A DNA stretch of 64,000 nt from Nocardioides marinus (GCF_013408145.1 NZ_JACBZI010000001.1:3300001-3364000), one strand, 5' to 3'; numbered from the stretch's first letter, positions 16,010 through 25,755 are shown. Made by a program: numbers and translations. The notes: generated by a model not told the origin, from the sequence alone.

Positions 16010-16657
16010 TCAGCTGCTGACGAGATCGGTCTCCGCCAGCGGCGCCAGGCCGTGCTCCATGCCCCAGGCGACCGCCTGGGCACGTCGGGTGACCTCGATC
16101 TTGCGGTAGGCCGCGCGGATGTAGGTCTTGACCGAGTTGATGGACAGGTAGAGCTGCCCGCCGATCTCGGAGTTGGTGAGCCCCTGGGTGACCAGCGAGA
16201 GGATCTCGGCCTCGCGGGGGGTCAGGTCGTAGTCGCGCCGGGCGGTGCCGCGGATGACCTTCAGCGGCCCCTGGTCGCTGGGGATCCGGCGCGACGGGCC
16301 ACCGTCGCCGCCGTCGTGCAGGCTCTCGATCGCACTGACGAGGTCGGCGGCCGGCAACGCCTTGGACAGGTGGGCGGCGAACGAGCCGGTGACCTGCCCC
16401 TCCTTGTCGCGCCAGGAGTAGACGATCGCGGACTTCTGCGAGGCGCGCACGAGGTCGCGCAGCATCGCCTGGGAGGAGGGGGTCTGGCGCACCGGCTCGT
16501 AGAGGATGACGTCGACCGAGGACGGCTTGTTCATCGCCGAGCCGAGGTCGAGCAGGGCCACCCGGCCCGAGTAGGGCGCCAGCAGGCTGCGAACGCCCGC
16601 CACCGACACCTCGAAGTTGTCGATGAGGGCGACGCGCACAGGTCGTGAGCCACTCAT
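16010..16657 (-). CDS. atypical LuxR/NarL-type response regulator with Glu at phospho-site
   Basis: The 215-residue protein has a receiver-like N-terminal domain and a LuxR helix-turn-helix C-terminal domain (LTPREAEILSLVTQGLTNSE, then INSVKTYIRAAYRK). The receiver keeps only part of the phosphorylation site: the acidic pair is D13-N14, and the position matching the phospho-accepting aspartate is Glu54 (DVILYEP, against DVVLYD in its paralogue). Lys in HLSKALP is retained. Glutamate there often mimics phosphorylation, so this regulator may be constitutively active. No sensor kinase is adjacent. It is the first chromosomal gene right of the mobile element. Confidence 0.88.
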   Translation of the reverse strand: MSGSRPVRVALIDNFEVSVAGVRSLLAPYSGRVALLDLGSAMNKPSSVDVILYEPVRQTPSSQAMLRDLVRASQKSAIVYSWRDKEGQVTGSFAAHLSKALPAADLVSAIESLHDGGDGGPSRRIPSDQGPLKVIRGTARRDYDLTPREAEILSLVTQGLTNSEIGGQLYLSINSVKTYIRAAYRKIEVTRRAQAVAWGMEHGLAPLAETDLVSS

Positions 16658-16840
16658 TCATCGACCGTAACCGCGATGGGAGCAAATAGCCCGATCGCGG
16701 GGGGTCGATTTAGCGCACTTCACCCGATCTGATGAGTTTTCCACGCATTGTGGAATGTTTGTGGATATCCCGTCGAATGCTTGTCGAGCAATCGCGTGAA
16801 TATTCCATCAGAAATGGCGCCCTCGGCGGTCGCGGCGACC

Positions 16841-17524
16841 TCACTGCCGCGGTGCCGCCACCTGGGTGACGCCGCTGGCGGTGTCGGTACGTCGTGGCTC
16901 CGGTGGCAGGAACCCGTGCTCGAGCCCCCAGCGGACCGCCTGCGAGCGGCGCGCGAGCCCGAGCTTGCGGTAGGCGGTGCGGATGTAGGTCTTCACCGAG
17001 TTGATGGACAGGTAGGAGCGCTCGGCGATCTCGGCATTGGAGAAGCCCTGGGTGATCAGCGCCATCATCTCCGCCTCGCGGGCAGAGAGCCCCTGCTCCT
17101 GGCCGGGCCAGGCCCCGTGCTCCTCGCCGTTGCCACGGTCACCCGGCAGCACCCGCTGACCCGTGGCCACCTTGACCAGCGCGTCGGCCAGACCGGCACC
17201 GTCGAGGGTCTTGGACAGGTAGCCGGCGGCGCCACGGCGCAGCGCCTCGGCGACGAGCGTGGGGTCGAGGTTCCAGCTGTAGAGCACCACCGCGGCACCG
17301 GTCATCGAGGACACCTCCTGCACCTCCAGCACGTTGCCCTGGGCCTGGCTGAAGGTGTCGTAGAGCACGACGTCGCTCTCCCCCATCGAGGGGATGCCCG
17401 TGCTCGTCTCCACGACGCGGACGCGGTCGGCGTACGGCTCGAGCATGCGCGCGATGCCGTTGACGACGATCTCGTAGTCGTTGAGGACCGCCACCCGCAC
17501 CGGCCCGACGTGGTCGGTGGCCAT
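16841..17524 (-). CDS. orphan LuxR/NarL-type response regulator
   Basis: This 227-residue paralogue of the preceding regulator keeps Asp56 at the phospho-acceptor position (DVVLYD) and Lys in GYLSKTLDG, but has N15-D16 rather than two acids in the N-terminal pair. The DNA-binding domain is LSAREAEMMALITQGFSNAE followed by INSVKTYIRTAYRK. The start, an ATG directly after the Rho-N-like gene (two bases apart), replaces a longer frame that would overlap it. No histidine kinase lies nearby, so the signal source is unknown. A shared ancestry with its neighbour is clear from the identical recognition-helix region. Confidence 0.9.
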   Translation of the reverse strand: MATDHVGPVRVAVLNDYEIVVNGIARMLEPYADRVRVVETSTGIPSMGESDVVLYDTFSQAQGNVLEVQEVSSMTGAAVVLYSWNLDPTLVAEALRRGAAGYLSKTLDGAGLADALVKVATGQRVLPGDRGNGEEHGAWPGQEQGLSAREAEMMALITQGFSNAEIAERSYLSINSVKTYIRTAYRKLGLARRSQAVRWGLEHGFLPPEPRRTDTASGVTQVAAPRQ

Positions 17525-17526
17525 CG

Positions 17527-17799
17527 TCAGTGGTTCCTCAGTGCCTCGATGAGCTCGTCCTTGGTCATCGACGAGCGACCTTCGACGTCGAGCTCGGCGG
17601 CGCGGTCGCGGAGCTCCTCGACGGTCCACTCCTCGTACGCCGGCGAGCCACCGCCCCGCTTGCCCACCTCGCTGCGCGACGACCCGGCCGCCGCGTTGGC
17701 GATGCGGGCGGCCTTCTCCTTGCTGTTGCCGTCCTCGCGCAGGCTCTCGTAGAGCTCGTCATCCTTCACGCTCGGGCCGGGCGACTTCTCCTGGGGCAC
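17527..17799 (-). CDS. Rho N-terminal-domain-like small protein
   Basis: This 90-residue protein has a KEKAARIANAAA helix near the N-terminus and a C-terminal SAP/Rho-N-like segment (WTVEELRDRAAELDVEGRSS then MTKDELIEALRNH). Such small proteins are common in actinobacteria and are presumed to bind nucleic acid; no function is established. The GTG start is supported by GGAGGTGA upstream. It ends two bases before the second response regulator gene, so the two are likely co-transcribed. Confidence 0.8.
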   Translation of the reverse strand: MPQEKSPGPSVKDDELYESLREDGNSKEKAARIANAAAGSSRSEVGKRGGGSPAYEEWTVEELRDRAAELDVEGRSSMTKDELIEALRNH

Positions 17800-17971
17800 G
17801 GCTCTCACCTCCGTCAGGCTCACAGGTGCGCTCGACACTAGTCGCGGCGAGCGGGCCACTCCACGCCCTCACGGGTGGTGCCCAGGGGGCGTGTGGTCCC
17901 TGATGTCGGACCGCCGGGACCTTGCGACACAAACCCCCCGGGGCATCGCGGCCTCGTGTCACAATGGTGAC

Positions 17972-18580
17972 GTGGACCACTCGGAGTCACGTCCCGCGGG
18001 TCGGCCCCGAGATGCCGACGCGGACGACCGGATCATCGACGCCGCCCTCGCCGAGTACGCAGCCCACGGACGCGCCGGCTACTCCCTCAACGGCGTCGCC
18101 CGCCGCGCCGGGGTCGGCAAGTCGTCGATCTACCTGCGCTGGCGCGACAAGGAGACATTGCTCGTCGACGCCGTCCACGCCCGCGCCGACGCCCCGTCGG
18201 TCGACACGGGGTCGCTCGAGGGCGATCTGCTCGGGGTCTACTCCTGGCTGCTGCAGCACTTCCTCACCGAGGCCGGCTGGGTCGCCGTGCGCGTGGCTGT
18301 CGACGGGGCGACCGACGACGCGACGTCATGGGCGGCCCCACAGCGGGTCGGCGCGGGGCACGCCGCCATGCTCGCCACGGTGTGGCAGCGCGCAGCGGAC
18401 CGCGGCGAGATCCCCGGCCCCGACGACGCCCGCGTCCGCGTCGCGACCCGGATGATGTACGGCGACCTGCTGCTGCGCGCGATGGTCGACCGCGAGCACC
18501 TGGGCTCCCTCGACGAGGCCGGTCGTGCCGAGGAGGCCCGCTTCGTGGTCTCGATGCTGATCCGGCTGCTGACCGACTAG
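17972..18580 (+). CDS. TetR/AcrR-family transcriptional regulator
   Basis: The protein has 202 residues. The N-terminal TetR helix-turn-helix is clear: IIDAALAEYAAHGRAGYSL, then NGVARRAGVGKSSIYLRWRD and KETLLVDAV. The C-terminal ligand-binding domain resembles TetR_C_11-type regulators. GTG start chosen close to the domain. Upstream, TTGCGACAC and GTGTCACAA form an imperfect inverted repeat that may be its own operator. It converges on the membrane-anchored protein gene, overlapping its stop. Ligand and targets unknown. Confidence 0.88.
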   Translation: MDHSESRPAGRPRDADADDRIIDAALAEYAAHGRAGYSLNGVARRAGVGKSSIYLRWRDKETLLVDAVHARADAPSVDTGSLEGDLLGVYSWLLQHFLTEAGWVAVRVAVDGATDDATSWAAPQRVGAGHAAMLATVWQRAADRGEIPGPDDARVRVATRMMYGDLLLRAMVDREHLGSLDEAGRAEEARFVVSMLIRLLTD

Positions 18581-19389
18581 CCGCGCTTCTTCTTCTCGGT
18601 CTTCTTCGTGGCGGCCTGCTTGTCGGCCTGCTTCTTGCCGGTCTTGCCCTGCGGCTCCGGGCTGGCGGTGATCGTGGCGGGCGTGGGAGCCCGCAGCTCG
18701 AACTGGCTGGTGCGCGGCTCGCCGGCCAGGGCGGCCACCGTCACGTGGTACCAGCCCGGCAGGGCCCAGTCGGTCAGCCGGCTGCAGTCGGCGTCGCTGC
18801 GCCGCCCGCCCCAGGTCAGCTGCGTGGTGGCCACGGTGTCGCGGCGGACCACCAGCTCGCGACCGGGCACGGCCCGCGGGCACTCGCGGCTGGTCCAGAT
18901 CTCGTCGCTGCCCGAGGTGAGCTTCCAGGTGAAGCTGGCCCGCGAGAGCTCCCAGGTGCACGCCTCGGCCAGCTGGGTGCGCAGCTTGAGCACGACGGTG
19001 ACCGGTCGACCCGCCACCGCCTCGGCGACGGTGGGTCGGATCACGACGTCCTCCGGGGCGCAGCTGCCCTGGGGGTCGGGCAGCGCCGGCGTCGCGGCCT
19101 TCTTCTGCTTCTTCTTCTCCGCCTCCGGCGAGGTGGTGGCGGTGGCTGCGGGGGTGCTGGCGCTGGCCTCGGCGGTCGCGCTCCCCCCGGCGAGGGCCAC
19201 CTCGCCGCCCTGGTCTGCCGGGTCGTCCCCGCCGGTGACCAGGCGGACCGGCACCACGACCAGGGAGACCACACCGAGCACCGCGACCAGGGCCACCACG
19301 CGGCGGCGCCAGTAGATCGCGGCGGGCAACGGGCCCCGGGTGAGCTGCGGCCCTCGAGCGGCGTGGGGTCCGCGGGTCGGCTGGCTCAT
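18577..19389 (-). CDS. membrane-anchored extracellular protein, unknown function
   Basis: The 270-residue protein has a short cytoplasmic N-terminus, one membrane segment (VVALVAVLGVVSLVVVPVRL, residues about 25-45), an Ala/Thr/Ser-rich linker with a KKKQKK patch, and an extracellular beta-rich domain with paired cysteines (GSCAPEDVVIRP, EACTWELSRA, ADCSRL). A Lys-rich tail ends KKTEKKKRG. Cys pairs and W residues suggest a disulfide-bonded Ig-like fold, as in many actinobacterial surface proteins. The start ATG is set by the short spacing to the membrane helix. It is divergent from mutY. Confidence 0.72.
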   Translation of the reverse strand: MSQPTRGPHAARGPQLTRGPLPAAIYWRRRVVALVAVLGVVSLVVVPVRLVTGGDDPADQGGEVALAGGSATAEASASTPAATATTSPEAEKKKQKKAATPALPDPQGSCAPEDVVIRPTVAEAVAGRPVTVVLKLRTQLAEACTWELSRASFTWKLTSGSDEIWTSRECPRAVPGRELVVRRDTVATTQLTWGGRRSDADCSRLTDWALPGWYHVTVAALAGEPRTSQFELRAPTPATITASPEPQGKTGKKQADKQAATKKTEKKKRG

Positions 19390-19486
19390 GCAGCGCAGGC
19401 TAGCCAGCCGTGGCGGCCGGGTGGAGGTGCCACTCCGGGGCCGCCCGGACCACTCGCTCCGACCGCTCGTCCACAATGGTGCGGCC

Positions 19487-20359
19487 ATGCCCGAGAGCCC
19501 GCTGCACGCACCGATCCTGAGCTGGTACGCCGCGCACCAGCGCGACCTGCCCTGGCGCCGCCCCGATGCCTCGCCGTGGTCGGTGCTGGTGAGCGAGCTG
19601 ATGCTCCAGCAGACGCCGGTCGCCCGGGTGCTGCCCGTGCACGAGGCGTGGCTGGAGCGGTGGCCGACGCCGGCCGCCCTCGCCGCCGAGACCACCGGCG
19701 AGGCGGTGCGCATGTGGGGACGACTGGGCTACCCCCGACGCGCCCTGCGGCTGCACGCCGCCGCCGTGGCCATCCTCGAGCGGCACGGCGGCTCGGTGCC
19801 CGAGGACCACGCCGACCTGCTGGCGCTGCCGGGCGTCGGTGAGTACACCGCCGCAGCGGTCGCCTCCTTCGCCTTCGGCCAGCGGCACGCGGTGATGGAC
19901 ACCAACGTGCGGCGGGTGCTGGCCCGAGCCGTCACCGGGGTGGCCCTCCCCGGGCCCTCGGTCACCGCGGCCGAGCGCCGGCTCGCGGTCTCGCTGCTGC
20001 CCGACGCCGACGACGTCGCGGCGACGTGGGCGGTCGCGGTGATGGAGCTCGGCGCCCTGGTGTGCACCGCGACCTCACCCGCGTGCGGGGAGTGCCCGGT
20101 GCGCGACCGGTGCGCCTGGGTGGCGGCCGGCGCTCCGGCGTACGACGGCCCGGCCCGGCGTACCCAGGCCTGGGACGGCACCGACCGGCAGTGCCGGGGT
20201 CGGCTGATGGCGGTCCTGCGGGAGTCCAGCGGCCCGGTCCACGTCTCCTCTCTCGAGGCCGCCTGGCCCGGCACGGAGCAGCGCGAGCGCTGCCTGGCCG
20301 GCCTGCTGGTCGACGGGTTGGCGGTGCGGGTGGGGCCGGAGACGTACGCCTTGCCGTGA
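19487..20359 (+). CDS. mutY: A/G-specific adenine DNA glycosylase
   Basis: The enzyme has 290 residues and removes adenine mispaired with 8-oxoguanine in base-excision repair. The helix-hairpin-helix is LPGVGEYTAAAVASFAFG, and the catalytic Asp lies in MDTNVRR. The glutamate-bearing motif ELMLQQTPVARV is typical of MutY rather than endonuclease III. The iron-sulfur ligands are complete: C-x6-C-x2-C-x5-C in CTATSPACGECPVRDRC. The C-terminal 8-oxoG-recognition domain is short, as is usual in actinobacteria. The start is the ATG just before the conserved IL.WY motif. Confidence 0.93.
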   Translation: MPESPLHAPILSWYAAHQRDLPWRRPDASPWSVLVSELMLQQTPVARVLPVHEAWLERWPTPAALAAETTGEAVRMWGRLGYPRRALRLHAAAVAILERHGGSVPEDHADLLALPGVGEYTAAAVASFAFGQRHAVMDTNVRRVLARAVTGVALPGPSVTAAERRLAVSLLPDADDVAATWAVAVMELGALVCTATSPACGECPVRDRCAWVAAGAPAYDGPARRTQAWDGTDRQCRGRLMAVLRESSGPVHVSSLEAAWPGTEQRERCLAGLLVDGLAVRVGPETYALP

Positions 20360-20389
20360 CGCGCCCGCTGGTCGGGGTGCGAGCGCACG

Positions 20390-20423
20390 CGAGCCACGAG
20401 ACCCCGTGAGGTCTCGTGGCTCG
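20390..20423. terminator. bidirectional terminator between mutY and clpC
   Basis: A 14-bp perfect stem (CGAGCCACGAGACC with its complement) closes a 6-base loop CCGTGA. It lies between converging genes and serves either strand. Confidence 0.8.
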
Positions 20424-20468
20424 TCGCTGGCGCTGCCGGCGCCTCGACCGCCGAAGCGGTCTCGGTGA

Positions 20469-23033
20469 CTACTCGGTGGGACCGGACTTCGGGACGTCCG
20501 GCGCGCCACCCTCCTCGGAGACCTCGGGGGCACCGGCGGTCTCCAGCGGCGGGACGTCGGGCAGTGCCGAGATCTTCTGGCCCTTGAAGGTGAAGGCCCG
20601 CGCGGGACCCTCGCCCTCCACGTCGACCAGCACGATCTGGCCGGCACCGACCTCGCCGTAGAGCATCTTCTCGGCCAGGACGTCCTCGATCTCGCGCTGG
20701 ACGGTGCGGCGCAGCGGCCGGGCACCCAGCACGGGGTCGAAGCCCTTCTCGGCCAGGAGGTCCTTGGCGTTCTGGGTGAGCTCGAGCTGCATGTCGCGGT
20801 CGCGCAGGCGGACCTCCACGGCGGCGATCATGTTGTCGACCATGTGGATGATCTGCTCCTTGCTCAGCGGCGGGAACACGATCGTCTCGTCCACACGGTT
20901 GAGGAACTCGGGGCGGAAGTGCTGCTTGAGCTCCTCGGTGACCTTGCCCTTCATCCGCTCGTAGGAGCCGGCCGCGTCGCCGCCCTGGTTGAAGCCCAGG
21001 TGCACCGACTTGGCGATGTCGCGCGTGCCGAGGTTGGTGGTCATGATGATGACGGTGTTCTTGAAGTCGACCACCCGGCCCTGGGAGTCGGTCAGGCGAC
21101 CCTCCTCCAGGATCTGCAGCAGGCTGTTGAAGATGTCGGGGTGGGCCTTCTCGACCTCGTCGAAGAGCACCACGGAGAACGGCTTGCGGCGCACCTTCTC
21201 GGTGAGCTGGCCGCCCTCCTCGTAGCCGACGTAGCCCGGGGGCGAGCCGAAGAGCCGCGAGACGGTGTGCTTCTCGCCGAACTCGCTCATGTCGAGCTGG
21301 ATCAGCGCGTCCTCGTCGCCGAAGAGGAACTCCGCGAGCGTCTTGGACAGCCAGGTCTTACCGACACCGGAGGGGCCGGCGAAGATGAAGGAGCCACCGG
21401 GACGCTTGGGGTCCTTCAGGCCGGCACGGGTACGCCGGATGGCGCGGGAGAGCGCCTTGACGGCCTCGTCCTGGCCGATGACGCGCTTGTGGAGCTCGTC
21501 CTCCATCTTGAGCAGACGGGTGGACTCCTCCTCCGACAGCTTCACGATCGGGATGCCGGTCGCCACGGCGAGCACCTCGGCGATCAGCTCCTCGTCGACC
21601 TCGGCGACCTCGTCCATGTCGCCGGAGCGCCACTGCTTCTCGCGCTCGGACTTCTTCAGGATCAGCTGCTTCTCCTCGTCGCGCAGACGGGCAGCGGCCT
21701 CGAAGTCCTGGCCGTCGATCGCGGCCTCCTTGCGCTGACGGACCTCGTCGATCTTGTCGTCGAACTCGCGCAGGTCCGCCGGCGCGGTCATCCGCCGGAT
21801 CCGCAGCCGCGAGCCGGCCTCGTCGATGAGGTCGATGGCCTTGTCGGGCAGGAAGCGGTCGGAGATGTAGCGGTCGGCCAGCGTCGCCGCGGAGACCAGC
21901 GCCTCGTCGGTGATGGTGACGCGGTGGTGTGCCTCGTAGCGGTCGCGGATGCCCTTGAGCATCTCGATCGTGTCGGCGATCGACGGCTCGGGGACCTGGA
22001 TCGGCTGGAAGCGGCGCTCGAGCGCGGCGTCCTTCTCGAGGTACTTGCGGTACTCGTCGAGGGTGGTCGCACCGATCGTCTGCAGCTCGCCGCGGGCCAG
22101 CATCGGCTTGAGGATGCTGGCGGCGTCGATGGCGCCCTCGGCCGCACCGGCCCCGACGAGGGTGTGGATCTCGTCGATGAACAGCACGATGTCGCCGCGG
22201 GTGCGGATCTCCTTGAGCACCTTCTTCAGGCGCTCCTCGAAGTCACCGCGGTAGCGCGAGCCGGCGACCAGCGCACCCAGGTCGAGGGTGTAGATCTGCT
22301 TGTCCTTCAGCGTCTCGGGCACGTTGCCCTTGACGATGTCCTGGGCCAGGCCCTCGACGATCGAGGTCTTGCCGACCCCGGGCTCGCCGATGAGGACCGG
22401 GTTGTTCTTCGTGCGCCGCGACAGCACCTGCATGACGCGCTCGATCTGCTGGGCGCGACCGATGATCGGGTCGAGCTTGCCGTCGCGGGCGTCCTGGGTG
22501 AGGTTGCGACCGAACTGGTCGAGCACCAGGCTGCTGGAGGGCGACTCGCCGCCGCCGGCGGTCGCGGCCTGCGCGGACTGGCTGGACTCCTTGCCCTGGA
22601 AGCCCGAGAGCAGCTGGATGACCTGCTGGCGCACCCGGTTGAGGTCGGCGCCGAGCTTCTGCAGCACCTGGGCGGCCACGCCCTCGCCCTCGCGGATCAG
22701 GCCGAGCAGGATATGCTCGGTGCCGATGTAGGAGTGGCCGAGCTGCAGCGCCTCGCGCAGGGACAGCTCGAGCACCTTCTTGGCGCGCGGGGTGAACGGG
22801 ATGTGCCCGCTGGGCGCCTGCTGGCCCTGGCCGATGATCTCCTCGACCTGGGCGCGGACGGCCTCCAGCGAGATGTCGAGGCTCTCCAGCGCCTTGGCGG
22901 CGACACCCTCGCCCTCGTGGATCAGGCCGAGCAGGATGTGCTCGGTCCCGATGTAGTTGTGGGAGAGCATGCGGGCCTCTTCCTGGGCCAGCACGACCAC
23001 CCGTCGGGCCCGGTCGGTGAACCGCTCGAACAT
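20469..23033 (-). CDS. clpC: ATP-dependent Clp protease ATP-binding subunit ClpC
   Basis: The 854-residue AAA+ unfoldase feeds substrates to ClpP. It has the N-terminal repeat domain ([20 protein letters not shown]), first ATPase with GEPGVGKTS and a Walker B VLFIDEIH, a UVR motif ([24 protein letters not shown] region), and second ATPase with GPSGVGKTW and [11 protein letters not shown]. The start was moved two codons in from the first ATG because GAGGAG is only two bases before that ATG but eight before the ATG of MFERF, which is the family's standard N-terminus. It is likely its own transcription unit. Confidence 0.97.
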   Translation of the reverse strand: MFERFTDRARRVVVLAQEEARMLSHNYIGTEHILLGLIHEGEGVAAKALESLDISLEAVRAQVEEIIGQGQQAPSGHIPFTPRAKKVLELSLREALQLGHSYIGTEHILLGLIREGEGVAAQVLQKLGADLNRVRQQVIQLLSGFQGKESSQSAQAATAGGGESPSSSLVLDQFGRNLTQDARDGKLDPIIGRAQQIERVMQVLSRRTKNNPVLIGEPGVGKTSIVEGLAQDIVKGNVPETLKDKQIYTLDLGALVAGSRYRGDFEERLKKVLKEIRTRGDIVLFIDEIHTLVGAGAAEGAIDAASILKPMLARGELQTIGATTLDEYRKYLEKDAALERRFQPIQVPEPSIADTIEMLKGIRDRYEAHHRVTITDEALVSAATLADRYISDRFLPDKAIDLIDEAGSRLRIRRMTAPADLREFDDKIDEVRQRKEAAIDGQDFEAAARLRDEEKQLILKKSEREKQWRSGDMDEVAEVDEELIAEVLAVATGIPIVKLSEEESTRLLKMEDELHKRVIGQDEAVKALSRAIRRTRAGLKDPKRPGGSFIFAGPSGVGKTWLSKTLAEFLFGDEDALIQLDMSEFGEKHTVSRLFGSPPGYVGYEEGGQLTEKVRRKPFSVVLFDEVEKAHPDIFNSLLQILEEGRLTDSQGRVVDFKNTVIIMTTNLGTRDIAKSVHLGFNQGGDAAGSYERMKGKVTEELKQHFRPEFLNRVDETIVFPPLSKEQIIHMVDNMIAAVEVRLRDRDMQLELTQNAKDLLAEKGFDPVLGARPLRRTVQREIEDVLAEKMLYGEVGAGQIVLVDVEGEGPARAFTFKGQKISALPDVPPLETAGAPEVSEEGGAPDVPKSGPTE

Positions 23034-23248
23034 GCGCATCGCTCCTCTGTGCCGGTGTGGGGCTCCGACGTCCCGCCGTCTCCGGAGACGCCAGCCATCA
23101 CTGGGTCCAACCCCGCCGACAGCCTACGCGTTCCCTGGTCGCCCATCCGTTGCATCCGCTGAGAGCGAACAGAGCCTTCACAGCCGACCCCGCGGCTCGT
23201 GTGGGCCAGCGCGGTCCAGGGCCCGCGCTGGGCCGCACGAGGCGGTCC

Positions 23249-23917
23249 TCAGCGAGCCGAGCCGGGCGTCACGAGCCCGTGCTCGTAGGCCCACACCACG
23301 GCCTGGACCCGGTCCCGCAGGCCCAGCTTGCGCAGCACCTCGGCCACGTGGGACTTCACCGTCTCGGTGCTGACGACCAGGTCCTCGGCGATCTCGGCGT
23401 TGGCCAGACCGCGCCCCAGCAGCCCGAGCACCTCGCCCTCCCGCCTGGTCAGGCCGTACGCCGCCGGGTCGGTGGCCCGGGTGGCCGGCTGCTCCGCGAA
23501 GTCCTCGACCAGCCTCCTGGTCACGCTCGGCCCGAGCAGCATGCCGCCGTCCGCGACCAGGCGGACCGCCTCCACCAGCCGCTCCGCGGGCACGTCCTTG
23601 AGCAGGAACCCGCTGGCCCCCGCACGCACGGCCGCGACGACGTACTCGTCGAGGTCGAAGGTGGTCAGCACCAGCACCCGGGTCGCGTGGGCGCGACCGA
23701 GGGCCGCCGTCGCCGCGATGCCGTCCATGACCGGCATCCGCACGTCGACGACCGCCACGTCGGGGTCCTCGGCCGCCACGAGCGCGACGAGCTCGGCACC
23801 GTCGGCCGCCGTGCCCACCACCTCGATGTCGGGGGCGGCGGCCAGCACCGCGGCGAACCCGGCCCGGACGACCGGTTGGTCGTCTGCCACCACGACACGG
23901 AGGGGAGTCTCAGCCAC
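23249..23917 (-). CDS. LuxR/NarL-type response regulator
   Basis: The 222-residue protein has a complete receiver (D12-D13, phospho-acceptor Asp58 in VAVVDVRMPVMDG, Thr in LVLTTFD, Lys in GFLLKDV) and a LuxR-type DNA-binding domain (LTRREGEVLGLLGRGLANAE, VSTETVKSHVAEVLRKLGL). It is the partner of the histidine kinase directly upstream: its GTG start lies inside the kinase's last codons, an 8-base overlap. The target regulon is not visible from here. Confidence 0.93.
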   Translation of the reverse strand: MAETPLRVVVADDQPVVRAGFAAVLAAAPDIEVVGTAADGAELVALVAAEDPDVAVVDVRMPVMDGIAATAALGRAHATRVLVLTTFDLDEYVVAAVRAGASGFLLKDVPAERLVEAVRLVADGGMLLGPSVTRRLVEDFAEQPATRATDPAAYGLTRREGEVLGLLGRGLANAEIAEDLVVSTETVKSHVAEVLRKLGLRDRVQAVVWAYEHGLVTPGSAR

Positions 23918-25145
23918 GCAGGTCAGCCTCCACCACGAAGGTGTCGCCCGCGGGGCCGGCACGGAGGCTGCCGCCCAGGGCCTCGACCCGCTCGCGGGCG
24001 CCGGTGAGCCCGCGACCCGGGTCGGTCGCCGCCGCCGGGGCCGCGAGCCGGGTGACCACGCGCAGCCACAGACCCGCGTCGGAGCCGCGCACGGTCACCT
24101 CGACCGGCCGCCCGGGCGCGTGCCGCCGGGCGTTGGTGAGCGCCTCCTGGAGCACCCGGTAGCCGGCGTACCCGATCGGGGCGGGGACCTGCGCCAGACC
24201 GGCCGGGCCCTCGGCCCAGGTCACTGGTTCGCCCGCGGCGACGGCGCGGTCGACGAGATCGGGGAGGTCGGCGGCCGTCGGCTGCGGCGCCAGGGCCGGG
24301 TCGTCCTCGCTGCGCCGCAGGACGCCGAGCACCCCGCGCAGCTCGTCGAGGGCGCGGCGCGAGTCCGCGGCGATCTCGGCCAGCACCTCCTTGCCCCCGT
24401 CGCCGAGGTCGGTGGTGGTGTACGGCGCGGTCTCGGCGCGCACCGCGATCAGGCTGACGTGGTGGGCGACGACGTCGTGCAGGTCGCGGGCCAGGCGTGC
24501 GCGCTCCTCGGTGACCGCGGACTGCTGCTCGACCTCGCCCGCGCGGGCCTCCAGGACCTCCGCCCGGGCCATCCGCTCACCGGCTCGGCGGCCGGCCTCG
24601 GCGACCGCGAGGACCAGGAGAGCGAACACGGCGTACGCCGCGAGCATGACCGGCCGGTCGCTGTCGTAGGCGAAGTCGACGTTGATGGTGTCGAAGACCT
24701 CCAGCCTCGACACCGGCACGAGGATGACCGGCGCGACCACGCCGACCCCGAGGGCGCCGAGCCCCACCCCCGCGGGACGGGAGCGCTGCCAGGCGACCGC
24801 GGCCGCCAGCACCAGCGCGACGTAGACGGTGATCGGCACCCCGGTGGAGCCGTAGAGGCTCAGCAGCACCGGCGCCAGGCCCGCCGCTGCGGCGAGCACG
24901 CTCCAGCGCAGCGCCAGGAGCGGCGCGAGGGCGAGGCTCAGCGCCGCGACCGGCAGCAGCAGGTCACCGAGGCGGATGAACTCCTCGCCGTTCTCCAGGA
25001 AGGGCCGCCACTCGATCAGCGGGGTCCAGACGACCAGGAGCGCCGCGAAGGCACCGGCGCAGGCCAGGCGCGCCGGGTGTCGGCGGACGTCGGCGAGGAA
25101 GGCGGCCGAGGGGGTGGAGGGAGCGGCGCCCGAGACGGTGGTCAT
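23910..25145 (-). CDS. sensor histidine kinase (HisKA_3 type)
   Basis: The 411-residue kinase has about six hydrophobic membrane segments over residues 20-200 with little extracellular sequence. The dimerisation domain carries the phospho-histidine in RARLARDLHDVVAHHVSLI, and the ATP-binding domain has LQEALTNARRHAPG and GRGLTGARERVEALGG. Such membrane-embedded kinases in actinobacteria often sense envelope stress or membrane perturbation. It overlaps the response regulator start. ATG chosen 12 codons into the longest frame. The transcript is separated from lsr2 by a hairpin. Confidence 0.92.
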   Translation of the reverse strand: MTTVSGAAPSTPSAAFLADVRRHPARLACAGAFAALLVVWTPLIEWRPFLENGEEFIRLGDLLLPVAALSLALAPLLALRWSVLAAAAGLAPVLLSLYGSTGVPITVYVALVLAAAVAWQRSRPAGVGLGALGVGVVAPVILVPVSRLEVFDTINVDFAYDSDRPVMLAAYAVFALLVLAVAEAGRRAGERMARAEVLEARAGEVEQQSAVTEERARLARDLHDVVAHHVSLIAVRAETAPYTTTDLGDGGKEVLAEIAADSRRALDELRGVLGVLRRSEDDPALAPQPTAADLPDLVDRAVAAGEPVTWAEGPAGLAQVPAPIGYAGYRVLQEALTNARRHAPGRPVEVTVRGSDAGLWLRVVTRLAAPAAATDPGRGLTGARERVEALGGSLRAGPAGDTFVVEADLRG

Positions 25146-25174
25146 GCCAGGAGTCTGCTGACGACGCCGGACGT

Positions 25175-25225
25175 GCGACACCCTCGCGCGAGGGAACTCC
25201 TGCTCCCCCTCGCGAGGGTGTCGTG
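25175..25225. terminator. terminator downstream of lsr2
   Basis: CGACACCCTCGCG and CGCGAGGGTGTCG form a 13-bp perfect stem around a loop of about 22 bases that itself contains a further CGAGGG/CCCTCG pairing. It follows the lsr2 stop on the minus strand and precedes the histidine kinase gene. Confidence 0.7.
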
Positions 25226-25244
25226 CGTGAGTGACCGCTCGGCG

Positions 25245-25574
25245 TCAGTGGGCGGCGTCGAAGGCCTCACGGACGTCGGCGGGGATGCGGCCGCGGTCGG
25301 GGACGTCGTGGCCGTTCTCGCGCGCCCACTCACGGACCTCCTTCGGGCTCGGGCCCGAGGTGGAGGCGGCGGACTTGGCGCGGGCGCGGCCGCGGGAGCC
25401 GGTGACCTTGCGGGCGTGGCCGACGTAGGTGGCCAGGGCCTCGCGGAGCTTGGTCGCGTTGTCCTCGTTGAGGTCGATCTCGTACGAGGTGCCGTCGAGG
25501 GCGAAGGAGACGGTCTCGTCGGCCTCGCCGCCGTCGAGGTCGTCCTCGAGGATGATCTGGACCTTCTGTGCCAT
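25245..25574 (-). CDS. lsr2: Lsr2-family nucleoid-associated protein
   Basis: The 109-residue protein has the Lsr2 N-terminal dimerisation domain (MAQKVQIILEDDLDGGEADE, SYEIDLNEDNATKLREAL) and the C-terminal DNA-binding domain with the minor-groove hook between PSPKEVREWARENG and DVPDRGRIPADVREAF. It binds AT-rich DNA and silences foreign genes, as H-NS does elsewhere. The start is fixed by AAGGA eight bases upstream; earlier in-frame ATGs are too close to that site. The upstream region, 25575-25755, is unusually AT-rich for this window, in keeping with autoregulation. Confidence 0.96.
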   Translation of the reverse strand: MAQKVQIILEDDLDGGEADETVSFALDGTSYEIDLNEDNATKLREALATYVGHARKVTGSRGRARAKSAASTSGPSPKEVREWARENGHDVPDRGRIPADVREAFDAAH

Positions 25575-25755
25575 GGGCATTCCTTGCTGGTGCGACATCG
25601 TTGACGCGAATCACCGGGAAATCCCCGGTGCGCGCTTTCCACTATGCCAGTCGATATCCACTTCTCGCCAATTCCATGCGGTATAGATCGAGGAATCGGC
25701 GCACATTCGCGCAGTTTTACCGATATCAGCGGCGCAAACGCGCGGCGCGGTTGAT

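Noticed and set aside
15630-16109. A plus-strand frame starting MYRWYRNLPLG
   Set aside because: Its start is just the operator repeat read in frame, and the frame then runs through the tRNA fragment and tandem repeats.
20844-23162. A long plus-strand frame opposite clpC
   Set aside because: It is a high-GC shadow of clpC with no start signals and no protein-like domain pattern.
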